Source: Peribacillus simplex
GTDB lineage: Bacteria > Bacillota > Bacilli > Bacillales > DSM-1321
Reading direction: 5' to 3'
Length of the DNA: 64,000 nt
Assembly (NCBI RefSeq): GCF_030123325.1
Contig: NZ_CP126106.1
Span: forward strand, 4,864,001 to 4,928,000
Each line of letters begins with the position of its first letter. The first letter of the stretch is position 1. The notes below the pieces were generated by a model. That model was given only the letters and a program-made list of their open reading frames with translations, was not told the origin of the DNA and did no database searches. Shown here piece by piece: positions 34,170-43,287 of the stretch. The position numbers and the translations under genes are program-made.

Positions 34170-34211
34170 TAGAACAAGACATTTAAATTTAATTTATAGG
34201 GGTTGATAATT

Positions 34212-35369
34212 ATGATAATGAAAACAAAAGAAATACAGGAACAACGGATTGCTATTATAGGTGCAGGTCCAGGCGGTCTCACATTAGCTCGCATTTTACA
34301 GAAACATGGTGTAAAAACGGTCGTCTATGAAAGAGAAAAGTCTCCAACTAGCCGCCAACAAGGTGGTACATTAGACCTTCATGAGGATTCCGGACAATGG
34401 GCGTTAAAAGAAGCTGGATTATTTGAAAAATTCCAAACGCTGGCTCGATATGAAGGAGAGGACTTTCGTCTTGTAGATAAAACGGGTAAAGTCTATTTGG
34501 ATGAAGTTACAGATAAAAATAATGGAAAGCGTCCTGAAATCGATCGTGAAACACTTCGTGAGTTATTATTAGATTCTGTTGATTCAACTTGTATTCAATG
34601 GGGACATAAGTTGACACATGCCGTTCCTTTAGAAAATGGTATACATGAACTTCACTTTGAGAATGGGCATGTTGATACTGTTCATCTTGTGATAGCTGCC
34701 GATGGCGCCTTTTCACGTATTCGCCCTCTTGTAACGGATTCCGTACCTGAATATACTGGAATCAGCATGGTTGAGCTAAATATAAAAAATGTAGCAACCT
34801 CTCATCCAGGTATTGCTGAGCTTAATGGCAATGGAACATTCTTTGCCATCGCTGATCATAAAAGTATTTTTGCGCAGCTAAATGGAAATGGGAATATTCG
34901 TGTATATTTATCATTTAAAGTTGACCACAACTGGCTAGATAATTGTGAAATCCCGTTCAATGAACCTGATAAAGCTAAACAACAGCTCCTTCAGTACTTT
35001 AATGATTGGGACGAGTCCCTAAAAGATTATATCCGATTTGCTGATGAAGCTATACTCCCAAGACGTATATATATGTTGCCTATTGGCCTTAAATGGATCC
35101 ATAAACCAGGTGTAACTCTGATGGGGGATGCGGCACACTTAATGTCGCCTTTTGCCGGAAAAGGCGCAAACATGGCAATGCGGGATGCTGCGGAATTGGC
35201 ATTGTCAATTGTTACGCATGAGAATGTTGATCAGGCGGTTCAACGATATGAGAAAAAAATGTATGTGTATTCCTCCCAATCAGCCGAAGAGTCAGATGCA
35301 AACCTCAAGCTTTGTTTTTCAGATAATGCCACAGCTAAATGGATGGATTTAATGAAACAATATAAATGA
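34212..35369 (+). CDS. FAD-dependent monooxygenase, TetX-like
   Basis: 385 aa. N-terminal FAD motif IAIIGAGPGGLTLA (residues 13-26), then GGTLDLHEDSGQWALKEAGL and PEIDRETLRELLL, which closely follow the arrangement in TetX-type enzymes, and the second FAD motif GDAAHLMSPFAGKGANMAM near residue 304. ATG 34212 lies 9 bases after AGGGG. The family hydroxylates aromatic or polyketide compounds; whether tetracyclines are substrates cannot be judged by eye. It is co-transcribed with a TetR regulator whose operators overlap the promoter. Confidence 0.85.
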   Translation: MIMKTKEIQEQRIAIIGAGPGGLTLARILQKHGVKTVVYEREKSPTSRQQGGTLDLHEDSGQWALKEAGLFEKFQTLARYEGEDFRLVDKTGKVYLDEVTDKNNGKRPEIDRETLRELLLDSVDSTCIQWGHKLTHAVPLENGIHELHFENGHVDTVHLVIAADGAFSRIRPLVTDSVPEYTGISMVELNIKNVATSHPGIAELNGNGTFFAIADHKSIFAQLNGNGNIRVYLSFKVDHNWLDNCEIPFNEPDKAKQQLLQYFNDWDESLKDYIRFADEAILPRRIYMLPIGLKWIHKPGVTLMGDAAHLMSPFAGKGANMAMRDAAELALSIVTHENVDQAVQRYEKKMYVYSSQSAEESDANLKLCFSDNATAKWMDLMKQYK

Positions 35370-35398
35370 CACCATTTGATAAAGGAGATTGGAAAAGA

Positions 35399-36070
35399 AT
35401 GATGAATAAATCAGAACGCACGATTATTAGCCGTCGTTCGCGGCCTGCTAAGGATCCATTAAGCAAAGATCTTATTGTGAGAACTGCGTTAGAAATTTTA
35501 AAGAACCAAGGCCTTTCTGGGCTGAGCATGCGTAAAATTGCCAAAGATTTAGATACGGGACCATCTTCTCTATATGTGTATGTCAAAAACGTTCAAGAGT
35601 TAAGAGCGTATGTGTTAGATTATGGACTCGAAAAAGTTGTTTTGTCAGATAACCAAGATGGGCATTGGAAAGATGAGTTATTTGATGTACTAGAATCTTA
35701 TCAAATGACTCTCTATGAATCACCAGGGATCGCTGAACTTGCTTTAACGACACTTCCAATAGGACCTAACTCGTTAGCAATGATAGAATATATCCTTCAG
35801 CGGCTTCATGCGGGTGGAATTCATTCTACTTCAGCAGCGTGGGGAGTAGATCAACTATTTATCTATGCTACTTCAGTGGCATTCGAACAAGCTTCACGTA
35901 AACAGGATGGAACTGCAATGGATTCCCTTTACGTTTCTTACCAATCAGTGGATGCTAGGGAATATCCAATAATCTCTAGTTTAAAAGAGGAATTATTCTC
36001 CGGAGAACAAGAACGTTTTCGTTGGGGATTAGAAGTGATCCTGCAAGGAATGTTACAAATGCAAAAATAA
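35399..36070 (+). CDS. TetR-family regulator of the monooxygenase operon
   Basis: 223 aa. N-terminal TetR helix-turn-helix (ALEILKNQGLSGLSMRKIAK, DTGPSSLYVYVKNVQEL), with a C-terminal ligand domain of the TetR_C type. ATG 35399 is preferred because TAAAGGAG lies upstream; the frame is open back to 35366 where it overlaps the stop of the monooxygenase gene. Likely represses its own operon through the operators at 34127-34159. Confidence 0.87.
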   Translation: MMNKSERTIISRRSRPAKDPLSKDLIVRTALEILKNQGLSGLSMRKIAKDLDTGPSSLYVYVKNVQELRAYVLDYGLEKVVLSDNQDGHWKDELFDVLESYQMTLYESPGIAELALTTLPIGPNSLAMIEYILQRLHAGGIHSTSAAWGVDQLFIYATSVAFEQASRKQDGTAMDSLYVSYQSVDAREYPIISSLKEELFSGEQERFRWGLEVILQGMLQMQK

Positions 36071-36338
36071 ATGAGAACACAGCACGTTATGAGGTGGTAT
36101 CTTTGTTTTATTTCTCCTATGCTATTGCACAAAACAGAGCAACCCTTCGAGGACGAAGATATTATAAATTATCAATACCTAAATCGTAAAAAGCCATAAA
36201 AATAAAGGGGGATACATATTAGTCTTGTATAATAGGTATCCTTCCTTTTCTTTCCTGTTCCACAATCGCGCCCTAACCCCCCCCCGTTTGTTCATCAAGA
36301 AAATCAACAAGATTATTTAACAGTGTCTGTTTCATTAG

Positions 36339-36373
36339 AAAAAGACTCACAAACGAATCATGAGTCTTTTTTC
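36339..36373 (+). terminator. Bidirectional terminator between convergent units
   Basis: AAAAAGACTCA (36339-36349) and TGAGTCTTTTTT (36361-36372). T runs occur on both sides, serving the tetR operon and the minus-strand oxidoreductase. Confidence 0.88.
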
Positions 36374-36435
36374 TCGTATTTTCGTTATTAAGTATTCAGA
36401 AATCCATAATTGTTACATCCTTTACAACAGGAGAA

Positions 36436-37761
36436 TCATTTATGCCGCTGATTAGTAAGAATCGCGAATAGTACTTTTGGATGAAACAGATGGAGAGGGC
36501 TTCGGATAAGATTCATTACTCTGGCTAATCGACTATATATTTCAGGATCAGAAGATGAAAGCTCATATACCCTTTTGCAGTACCACTGCTTGTATGGCTG
36601 AACAAAAGTTCGCTCCCCTTTAATTTCGGGATGACGAAGAACCTCTGTTGTCGCCATCTCCCAAGGAACGTCGATAATCTTAGAAATCCTCTTATGAAAT
36701 CTTTGACCAAATCCCTTGTCAGCTCTCTTCGTTTGAAAAAGAGAAGATTGCAACTCTAAAGCCTGCACCGCAGCAACAGAAATTCCCTGTCCGAAAAGAG
36801 GATCAAAACGGCAATGAGCATCACCAATGATTAAGAACCCTTCCGGAATGTTTTTTGCTAGATCAAAACGGCGTCGTACTTGATAAGGAACCCGATGTAT
36901 TTTAATCTCGGAAAGAGGCTCTGCTCCCTCAAGAAATCGAAGAACGTCAGGAACAGGAAGTTTTTTAGCGTATGAGATAAATTCCTCATTTGTGTTTGGT
37001 GCATGTGCATTAGCATACCCGCTGAACGTGACAGAGAATCGGTTGTCTTCAAGAGTTTGAATATAGGCACCGTAAGGGTTATCGGGAAAGCTCGGTGATA
37101 TAAGGAGGTTTTGCCATTCGGGATGTTCTTGTTTTTTAAGAGAGTAAAGGCGTGTTGCATAAAACAATTGAATCTTAACTCTTTCTTCCTTCACTTTTAC
37201 ATCAAGTGCTTGTAGCCACTCTATATTCTTAGAGGCAGAACCGCTGGCATCCACTACAAAACTGGCATCCAGTTCTTCTGCCAGACCCGTCTTACAGGAA
37301 CGTACTCGGACTCCAAGAACGGTATGGTCATGCTTGTTTACTAGCAGCTGCTCTGTTTTTGTTTCATATCGAGTAATAATATTAGGAACTTCTTCAACCC
37401 GTCTTTGTAAATGCCATTCAAGCATAGGCCGGCTTTGCTGAATCAGGGTAAACTCTCCAGAAAACCGACTTTTCCAATAACCAAAATGGTGCCACTTCAG
37501 ATCATTTGTAAAATTAGTGACGATGCTGCCATCTTCTATTAATTGAGACAATATCTCCGGAAACAAAATCTCAATGGCTTCTTCTCCTCTTTTCAATAAA
37601 ACGTGAGGGTGGTAACTCTGAGGAACTCTTTTTCTAGGAACTTTTTCTTTACATTCTTGACCTGCTTCTACGATGATAACTTGCTGAAAAAAATGAGACA
37701 ACGCTTTAGCAGCTAATTTACCGGCAATCCCCCCACCAATGATTACAGCCTTTTCCCGCAT
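36436..37761 (-). CDS. FAD-dependent oxidoreductase (monooxygenase/halogenase-like)
   Basis: 441 aa. Starts MREKAVIIGGGIAGKLAAKAL, a classical FAD-binding GxGxxG. A later GFLIIGDAHCRFDPLFGQGI is the second FAD motif (G-D-A). The middle segment has no membrane helix. Belongs to the large group of aromatic-ring hydroxylases and related reductases; substrate unknown. ATG 37761 with ATGGAGGAG upstream. It lies convergent to the TetX-like operon. Confidence 0.83.
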   Translation of the reverse strand: MREKAVIIGGGIAGKLAAKALSHFFQQVIIVEAGQECKEKVPRKRVPQSYHPHVLLKRGEEAIEILFPEILSQLIEDGSIVTNFTNDLKWHHFGYWKSRFSGEFTLIQQSRPMLEWHLQRRVEEVPNIITRYETKTEQLLVNKHDHTVLGVRVRSCKTGLAEELDASFVVDASGSASKNIEWLQALDVKVKEERVKIQLFYATRLYSLKKQEHPEWQNLLISPSFPDNPYGAYIQTLEDNRFSVTFSGYANAHAPNTNEEFISYAKKLPVPDVLRFLEGAEPLSEIKIHRVPYQVRRRFDLAKNIPEGFLIIGDAHCRFDPLFGQGISVAAVQALELQSSLFQTKRADKGFGQRFHKRISKIIDVPWEMATTEVLRHPEIKGERTFVQPYKQWYCKRVYELSSSDPEIYSRLARVMNLIRSPLHLFHPKVLFAILTNQRHK

Positions 37762-37949
37762 TTTACTCCTCCATTTTTCTTTTAAATTTGCATGATTGAA
37801 GCAATCAGAAAACTTTTACTGTTTTGCCATTTTAAGCACGATCTTATTATAACTAAAAAACAAAAATAGGAGTAGAAAGATTAGCTATCACTTGGATCTG
37901 TTGATTCAACAGATCCGTTTGAAGTACCACCAGCGAATTTGCAAATGCA

Positions 37950-38075
37950 AAAGAGCTGTAAAAATGACCTCTTATTTTGCTAACGCACCCGTTAGTGCCA
38001 TAAGAAAAAGAGCTGCCAAAGCAACTCTCTTATTGAAGTAAAGCACCCTATAGTTTAAGTGCAATATTTCACAAA
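37950..38075 (+). repeat. Two GTTAG repeats fused at a shared edge
   Basis: A first core (AAGAGCTGTAAAAATGACCTC) ends in CTAACGCACCCGTTAGTGCC, which is at the same time the left edge of a second unit with core GAGCTGCCAAAGCAACTC and right edge AAGCACCCTATAGTTT. Confidence 0.85.
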
Positions 38076-38201
38076 CTTCTAACTAATAAAAAAAAGACGG
38101 TGACTTACATAAGTCATCGCCCCGATATTACTAATTATTCAATGCACTAGTAGAATCCCACTCGTCAACTATATGGTCCTAAAATGAGCTACTTTAATTG
38201 T

Positions 38202-39617
38202 TTATTCATTCCCCACTGGAAGTACAACAGTAAATGGTTGTAATTCCTTAGCTGGGATAAAGTTTGAAAAATTGAATTGCAAAATTGTATTTTCCAGTTT
38301 AAAGTTCATGATTTTTTCTTCTCCATTTAAATCGAATGTAGATTGGAAGTTCGCTGTCTTTTTATCGATAGTTTTCACTTTATTCATGCGAATGCTATGA
38401 TTTTTAGGTGGCACTGGATTTTCAGGATCTATTTCCCCTATATATTCCTTATCTACCAACAATAATTCATATTTCAAATTATTTTCAAATAAATCAAGCT
38501 GGTGTTTACTCAATTTCTTGGAGAGCCCTGTAAATTGATAATCGATTACTAGTTTACTACCCTTTTTAGTTATATCATTTACCTGAAGGCCTAAATTGAG
38601 CCGTTTGCTTTTTAACGTAAATGATTTTTTGTACAATAGCTGTTGTACTTTTGGGTCTGCAACAGATAGCTGCGGATAAAAAGTAAGTGAAGTAGTATTT
38701 GAGTTCAGCTTGGTCATTTTTGTTCGAGCAGTACTATGATATCCTTCCTCTAGTGCTGCCTCCTCTAGAGATGTTCCGTTTCCAAACCTATATACCTTTC
38801 CTTTATTATCAATTGCTTTTAGTATATAAATTTCATCATCTTTGTATTTTTCCACCGTCTCATAAATAAGCGAAGATGACGCCCTTGCGGTGAGGATCTC
38901 TTTAATACGGATTTTGACCTCATCATCCGGGTACCCTTGCTCCTGATCTATAACAAGTGTACTGTTTTTTTCTTGCTGAATTGGGATATCAAAATTCCAT
39001 TCACCTTTTATCCCGTTAATATTATGAATAGTTATGGGGAGAGTAGAATTCTCCTTAAATGATTTATATGGATATTCCATTTTCCATTGGAAATTGTATC
39101 CCCCCTTGACCTTCCTAATGTCTGTCGACTTTCCATTCAACCAAGGGTCATTATCCCCTTTGTTGTGTTCAAAATTCATATCAAAGCTTACTTCCCCTTT
39201 TTCGTTATGCCCATTTTCAACATCTTCATCTACAAATCCTGTAATTGATACCACATTGCCATCAAAATAAGCGCTGGTGAGTTTTACAGTCACTCCATTT
39301 TTAGTTAAGGATTGATTTAATTCTGTAACTGCATCTTGATTTGCAAGTTCAACGCCCATTGAATCATTGAATTCTTGAAAAATCCCGCCTATTAAAGGGG
39401 TATTAGCCAATACTTTATTCATTGTAGGATTAACAAATCCAGAAGCAATGGTGATTCCAAGAAGAGCAGCTGCAGCAGATGAACCTGCAAGAACTTTCTT
39501 TTTCTTTATTTTCCTACCTTGCCCTGACATTTTTAAGCCTTTATCAATAGCGCCAAACACTTTTTCTTTTGGTACAACTATTTTTTCAATAGCACTTTTT
39601 ACTTCTTTGTTATCCAT
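38202..39617 (-). CDS. Anti-sigma factor-like DUF4179-type membrane protein
   Basis: 471 aa. A cytoplasmic N-terminal part (about 45 residues) is followed by one membrane helix (VLAGSSAAAALLGITIASG) and a large extracytoplasmic region with ISITGFVDED-type strands. This is the DUF4179 architecture found next to ECF sigma factors. ATG 39617 overlaps the sigma gene's stop by 8 bases, behind GAGGAGG, so the two are translationally coupled. It probably holds the sigma factor inactive until a surface stress. Confidence 0.82.
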   Translation of the reverse strand: MDNKEVKSAIEKIVVPKEKVFGAIDKGLKMSGQGRKIKKKKVLAGSSAAAALLGITIASGFVNPTMNKVLANTPLIGGIFQEFNDSMGVELANQDAVTELNQSLTKNGVTVKLTSAYFDGNVVSITGFVDEDVENGHNEKGEVSFDMNFEHNKGDNDPWLNGKSTDIRKVKGGYNFQWKMEYPYKSFKENSTLPITIHNINGIKGEWNFDIPIQQEKNSTLVIDQEQGYPDDEVKIRIKEILTARASSSLIYETVEKYKDDEIYILKAIDNKGKVYRFGNGTSLEEAALEEGYHSTARTKMTKLNSNTTSLTFYPQLSVADPKVQQLLYKKSFTLKSKRLNLGLQVNDITKKGSKLVIDYQFTGLSKKLSKHQLDLFENNLKYELLLVDKEYIGEIDPENPVPPKNHSIRMNKVKTIDKKTANFQSTFDLNGEEKIMNFKLENTILQFNFSNFIPAKELQPFTVVLPVGNE

Positions 39618-40149
39618 TGCATTTGCCCTCCTCATCTTTATAGGACTTTTTTAATTCGGCTTTCCCCCTGCTTAAACAAGTTTTTACAGTCCCTTCGGGG
39701 ATCTTCATGATTTCACTAATGGTTTTAATAGAATAATCATAGTAGTAAAACAAAATAATGGCGGATCTATAATTCCCTTTTAACTGTCCGATCGCATTTA
39801 ATAGATCTATTGCTTCGTCATGACCTAAATGATAGGTTACCGATAAATCAGACAATACTTCGTCTGTTAGTGGTACAATATTATTTCTTCTTTTGAGAAT
39901 ATGACCAGCACATCGGATAATGATCCTGGTAAGCCAAGTCATAAAGTAATCTGGATGCTTTAACGAGTGAATACTCTTATAAGCTTGATATGTCGTCTCT
40001 TGAACGACATCCAATGCATCCTCTTCGTTATGTACATAAAGATAAGCAGTCCGGTAGATTCGTTCATAGTGCTGCTTTATGAGTTGTTCAAAAGCTTTTT
40101 TATTGCCCCTGATTGCTTTTTTAACCATCTTATCATTCTCAAACTCCAT
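39610..40149 (-). CDS. ECF-type RNA polymerase sigma factor
   Basis: 179 aa. Region 2 (AFEQLIKQHYERIYRTAYLY, EEDALDVVQETTYQAYKSI) and region 4 (YRSAIILFYYYDYSIKTISE, IPEGTVKTCLSRGKAELK) of the SigV/SigM/SigW class. ATG 40149 follows AAAGGAG by about 11 bases. A TGAAAC element (minus strand, 40199-40204) resembles an ECF -35, suggesting autoregulation, but no clear -10 was found. Coupled to the anti-sigma gene. Confidence 0.88.
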   Translation of the reverse strand: MEFENDKMVKKAIRGNKKAFEQLIKQHYERIYRTAYLYVHNEEDALDVVQETTYQAYKSIHSLKHPDYFMTWLTRIIIRCAGHILKRRNNIVPLTDEVLSDLSVTYHLGHDEAIDLLNAIGQLKGNYRSAIILFYYYDYSIKTISEIMKIPEGTVKTCLSRGKAELKKSYKDEEGKCNG

Positions 40150-40340
40150 CTCTCTCTCAACTCCTTTCAACTATTAGTGGAATATATCTTCAGAAAAAGT
40201 TTCAAAAAGTTAAAGTATTTTTAGATAAAGCATAACGCAAATAAAAACCTAAGTTTTAAAAAATATAGCTTTTGAATTTGTTGAGTGCATTCTGCAACTC
40301 AAAGGTGTTGTGAGTTTACACTTTATTCTACAAAATTGCT

Positions 40341-40415
40341 TATTGAACTATCCTGCCCCTTTAGTTCCATAACAAAAGGAGCTGCTGAACAGCTCCTGGC
40401 ATGGTTAGAATGCAA
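40341..40415 (+). repeat. GTTAG repeat, second core type
   Basis: Left edge CCTGCCCCTTTAGTTCC, core GGAGCTGCTGAACAGCTCC, right edge degraded (GGTTAGAATGC). It ends 12 bp before the stop of the VOC gene. Confidence 0.85.
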
Positions 40416-40426
40416 TAAGGAAGTGT

Positions 40427-40801
40427 TTACCTATTAATCCACTCTAACAATTCCATACGGTTACCAAAAGGGTCGGAAATATAGAACCTTTTAGCACCTG
40501 GAAGTTTATCGTCATCCATAACATCAATACCGTTTGTTACCAGATGTTTTCTTAATTCCTCTATATTTTCTATTTCAAAAGCAGGATGTGCTTTTTTGGC
40601 TGGATAAAATGGTTCTTCGATTCCTATATGTATTTGATAATTTCCAAATTCAAACCAAACCCCGCCACGTTTCTTTAATTCTTCAGGTTTTTCAACTTCT
40701 TCAAAACCTAAAATATTCTTAAAAAATTTTCTTGCAGTGTCCTTACTACCTTTAGGAGCAGCGAGCTGAATATGGTCAATTGATTTAAAAATATAAGTCA
40801 T
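40427..40801 (-). CDS. VOC-family (glyoxalase fold) protein
   Basis: 124 aa. Starts with an IDHIQLAAPKGSKDTARKFF segment and ends ISDPFGNRMELLEW, giving the usual metal ligands His and Glu of one VOC module, with HPAFEIENI in between. ATG 40801; upstream GAGGAGAAGGATATAA. Close to bleomycin-resistance-like or dioxygenase-like cytosolic proteins; substrate unknown. Confidence 0.87.
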   Translation of the reverse strand: MTYIFKSIDHIQLAAPKGSKDTARKFFKNILGFEEVEKPEELKKRGGVWFEFGNYQIHIGIEEPFYPAKKAHPAFEIENIEELRKHLVTNGIDVMDDDKLPGAKRFYISDPFGNRMELLEWINR

Positions 40802-40933
40802 TTATATCCTTCTCCTCTGACTTCAAATGGATATTACTTTTGTTATTTTCAATTCTACGCTAATTGGAATGATAAGGAAATTTTAAAAATGTTAATTATA
40901 ACCATAAGTCCTCCTTATGGTTATAAATCTTTT

Positions 40934-40962
40934 TTTCTTCAGCTAACGCACCCGTTAGTTCA
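40934..40962 (+). repeat. Partial GTTAG repeat (right edge)
   Basis: CTTCAGCTAACGCACCCG then TTAGTTC, touching the stop codon of the gene at 40963. Confidence 0.75.
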
Positions 40963-41355
40963 TTACTGTTTTTTCCATAACCCACCTGAACAAGGAGTAA
41001 AGCCGCAAGTTTCATAAAAGCTCTTATGTTTAGGATCATGCGTTAAGGTAACAATTTCTAAACCATACCTTTGAGACTCTCTTAATAATTCTCTTACTAA
41101 CTCCACACCAATCCCCATTTTTTGATAATCAGGATGAACAATGATGTCTTCCATATAACCATGTTCTAATCCCGTCCCTGCAACATAACCAAATGCTATA
41201 AGTTTATTATTTTCGTTTCTTACTCCAGCCCAAAAGTTACATCGTTTAAATAAGGTTGGAAAATCTTTGTCTCGTCTTCCCCATCCAACAAGTTCTCTTA
41301 ATTCAGGTATTTCATGATTAGATATTGGCATGTTTATTATGACTTTATAATTCAT
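40963..41355 (-). CDS. GNAT-family N-acetyltransferase
   Basis: 130 aa. Compact GNAT with the loop VHPDYQKMGIGVELVRELL and the late strand YETCGFTPCSGGLWKK. ATG 41355, upstream AAAAGGGGAAC. Closest in style to small acetyltransferases of Bacillus; the acceptor is unknown. The GTTAG right edge begins at its stop codon. Confidence 0.87.
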   Translation of the reverse strand: MNYKVIINMPISNHEIPELRELVGWGRRDKDFPTLFKRCNFWAGVRNENNKLIAFGYVAGTGLEHGYMEDIIVHPDYQKMGIGVELVRELLRESQRYGLEIVTLTHDPKHKSFYETCGFTPCSGGLWKKQ

Positions 41356-41424
41356 TTAGTTCCCCTTTTCCTCATCTAAATTAGAATTCAAGATACTAAT
41401 TTCTATGGGATGAAGACTAATTCC

Positions 41425-41530
41425 TTGTTGAACAAACCTGCCCCTTTAGTTCCATAAGAAAAGTAGATGCTGATCAGCTCCTGATAATGAAGTAAAGCAC
41501 CCTAAGTTTAAGTGAAAATCTTCACAATCT
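41425..41530 (+). repeat. GTTAG repeat, second core type, long form
   Basis: Left edge CCTGCCCCTTTAGTTCC, core GATGCTGATCAGCTCC, right edge AAAGCACCCTAAGTTT, plus the extension AAGTGAAAATCTTCACAATC that several copies carry. Confidence 0.85.
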
Positions 41531-41648
41531 TTTGTGTAGGAGCATACAAAAAAGACGCCTTCTTACTAAAGAAAAGCGCCCTTTTGGGGAATAAAAGCAA
41601 TTGATTTCTGAATTAACGAAGTCAACATTTTCAAAGTGTCTTTATCAG

Positions 41649-41770
41649 TTAATCTTTAGGATTAATGATGGCAAAAACCTGATGGTCTTCCCACTTTCCG
41701 TTTATCTTTGCGTTTTTTTTAGCAATGCCTTCTAGGGCTATCTCAGGTGACAATATGGATGGAATTATTG
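41649..41770 (-). pseudogene. C-terminal remnant of a RimJ/RimL-type acetyltransferase
   Basis: The minus strand reads SPEIALEGIAKKNAKINGKW then EDHQVFAIINPKD and stop. The G-K-W-x-D-H-Q-V-F-A-I-x-N-P ending is typical of RimJ/RimL GNAT enzymes. No upstream part remains. Confidence 0.7.
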
Positions 41771-41831
41771 TGACCGTGTACGAATGAAAGTCGTCCAAGC
41801 TAAAAGAACCATTCAAAAGGTTTTAAGCACT

Positions 41832-41866
41832 AAAAAACTGGCTAGAAAATATCTAACCAGTTTTTT
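41832..41866 (-). terminator. Terminator of the MFS gene
   Basis: AAAAAACTGG and CCAGTTTTTT around a 15-base loop, 4 bp after the MFS stop; T runs on both strands. Confidence 0.88.
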
Positions 41867-41870
41867 AAGA

Positions 41871-43208
41871 TTACAGTTGACGTGACTGCTTTATCTTCCT
41901 TGAAGAGACTGGAATGCTGCTCACGCATGATAATAGCAATGCTACAAGTAATAGACTAACGAAAAATCCAAAGCTCAGGCTGAAACTTGATGTCACGTTT
42001 AGGATTCGGCTCGCTATTGAAGGGCCAAATGACATTCCTAAAAAGTTGATTAAGTTATAGATCCCCAGCCCCATTGCACTTTTTTCCTTCTTTATCGTGT
42101 GGGGAATATCAATATTGATGACAATGGTAAGGATTGTAAAGCTTATATTAATAAGGGCAACGCCAACACTAGCCACTGCAAATTGGTTTACTCCAAAGAT
42201 GGCTAATAGCAGAAATCCAATGAATTGAAGGACGACAGCAACGACCAATTGACCATTCCCTTGGATGCGGGTTATAGCTGGTCTTATTACGAAGCTCAGC
42301 AAAAAGGAAAAGATTGATATCCCCGCCAAAATAAAGCCAGTTTTCAAGGCAGAGACATGAAACTGCTGTCCTGCTAATAACGGAAAAAGAAAAATAATTC
42401 CCACCATGGCAGCACTATTAATAAAACTAAGCAAAAGGAACCGATTAAAGGCATAGAATCGAAAAACTGACAAATCCATAAATATCCCGACATCTTGACG
42501 TTTGCCATGGATCCCCATAAAAAATACAGATATCACTGTAATAATTAGCAAATAACCATTTAATTTGACTCCTAAAATAAACGTCACGACAAAAGTCAAT
42601 AAATAAAGGAAGCCTAAAAAATCAAACGGTTGGGTAAGCTTCTTATGATTGGCATATCCGGAGGGCACAAACAAAATAATTCCTAGCAACGTAAAAATAG
42701 CCATACTCATTAATAAAAATAGGGAGTGCCAGCCCCAAAAATGAGTAAAGAAGCCTCCGAGCAAAAATCCTATTCCTGAACCAAGTGATAGACAGGCACC
42801 TATTAATGTTAAAGCCAGATTGCGTTTAGGGAAGGTGAGATACTGATTCGTCAGGATCATGGATAATGCAATAAACGAGCTACCACCCGCTGCTTGAATA
42901 ATACGGGCCAAGACCACAACGATAAAATCATTCGTCGTGTACCCTATAAGGGAACCTGTAACGAATAAACTAATCCCAAAAATCAACAAACTTTTAATTT
43001 GAAAATAAGAGGCTAGCTTACTATAAGTAATCGAACCACAGGCAATCACTAAAGTATAGGAAATAACCACCCAGCTAATTTTGGAAGCTGTCACCTCAAG
43101 CCCATTCATCATTTCAAATAAGGCAACATTAAACAGAAGTGAATTGGCTACCCCGGATAAAACGATTAAACATAATGTGATAATCAACCTATTCTCTTTT
43201 TGATTCAT
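41871..43208 (-). CDS. MFS transporter (DHA2/TetL-like drug efflux type)
   Basis: 445 aa with about 14 hydrophobic segments. Motifs of drug-proton antiporters: ARIIQAAGGSSFIALSMIL (motif C-like region precedes GACLSLGSGIGFLLGGF). ATG 43208 follows GAGGAGAAATAG. It is the second gene of an operon headed by an ArsR-type regulator; a terminator-like hairpin lies between the two. Substrate unknown. Confidence 0.88.
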   Translation of the reverse strand: MNQKENRLIITLCLIVLSGVANSLLFNVALFEMMNGLEVTASKISWVVISYTLVIACGSITYSKLASYFQIKSLLIFGISLFVTGSLIGYTTNDFIVVVLARIIQAAGGSSFIALSMILTNQYLTFPKRNLALTLIGACLSLGSGIGFLLGGFFTHFWGWHSLFLLMSMAIFTLLGIILFVPSGYANHKKLTQPFDFLGFLYLLTFVVTFILGVKLNGYLLIITVISVFFMGIHGKRQDVGIFMDLSVFRFYAFNRFLLLSFINSAAMVGIIFLFPLLAGQQFHVSALKTGFILAGISIFSFLLSFVIRPAITRIQGNGQLVVAVVLQFIGFLLLAIFGVNQFAVASVGVALINISFTILTIVINIDIPHTIKKEKSAMGLGIYNLINFLGMSFGPSIASRILNVTSSFSLSFGFFVSLLLVALLLSCVSSIPVSSRKIKQSRQL

Positions 43209-43254
43209 CTATTTCTCCTCCGTTATATCAAAGTCATAAAACTTTAGAACTAAT

Positions 43255-43287
43255 AACCAAAAAAGAAGGCTACATTAAAGCGTAGCC
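43255..43287 (-). terminator. Intercistronic terminator/attenuator between arsR-type and MFS genes
   Basis: Minus strand: GGCTAC (43282-43287 complement) pairs with GTAGCC (43268-43273 complement), followed by TTCTTTTTTGG. The stem overlaps the last codons of the regulator gene, so translation of that end could open it. Confidence 0.7.

Noticed and set aside
34507..34716. Minus-strand frame inside the TetX-like gene
   Set aside because: Shadow frame of a clearly coding gene, no binding site.
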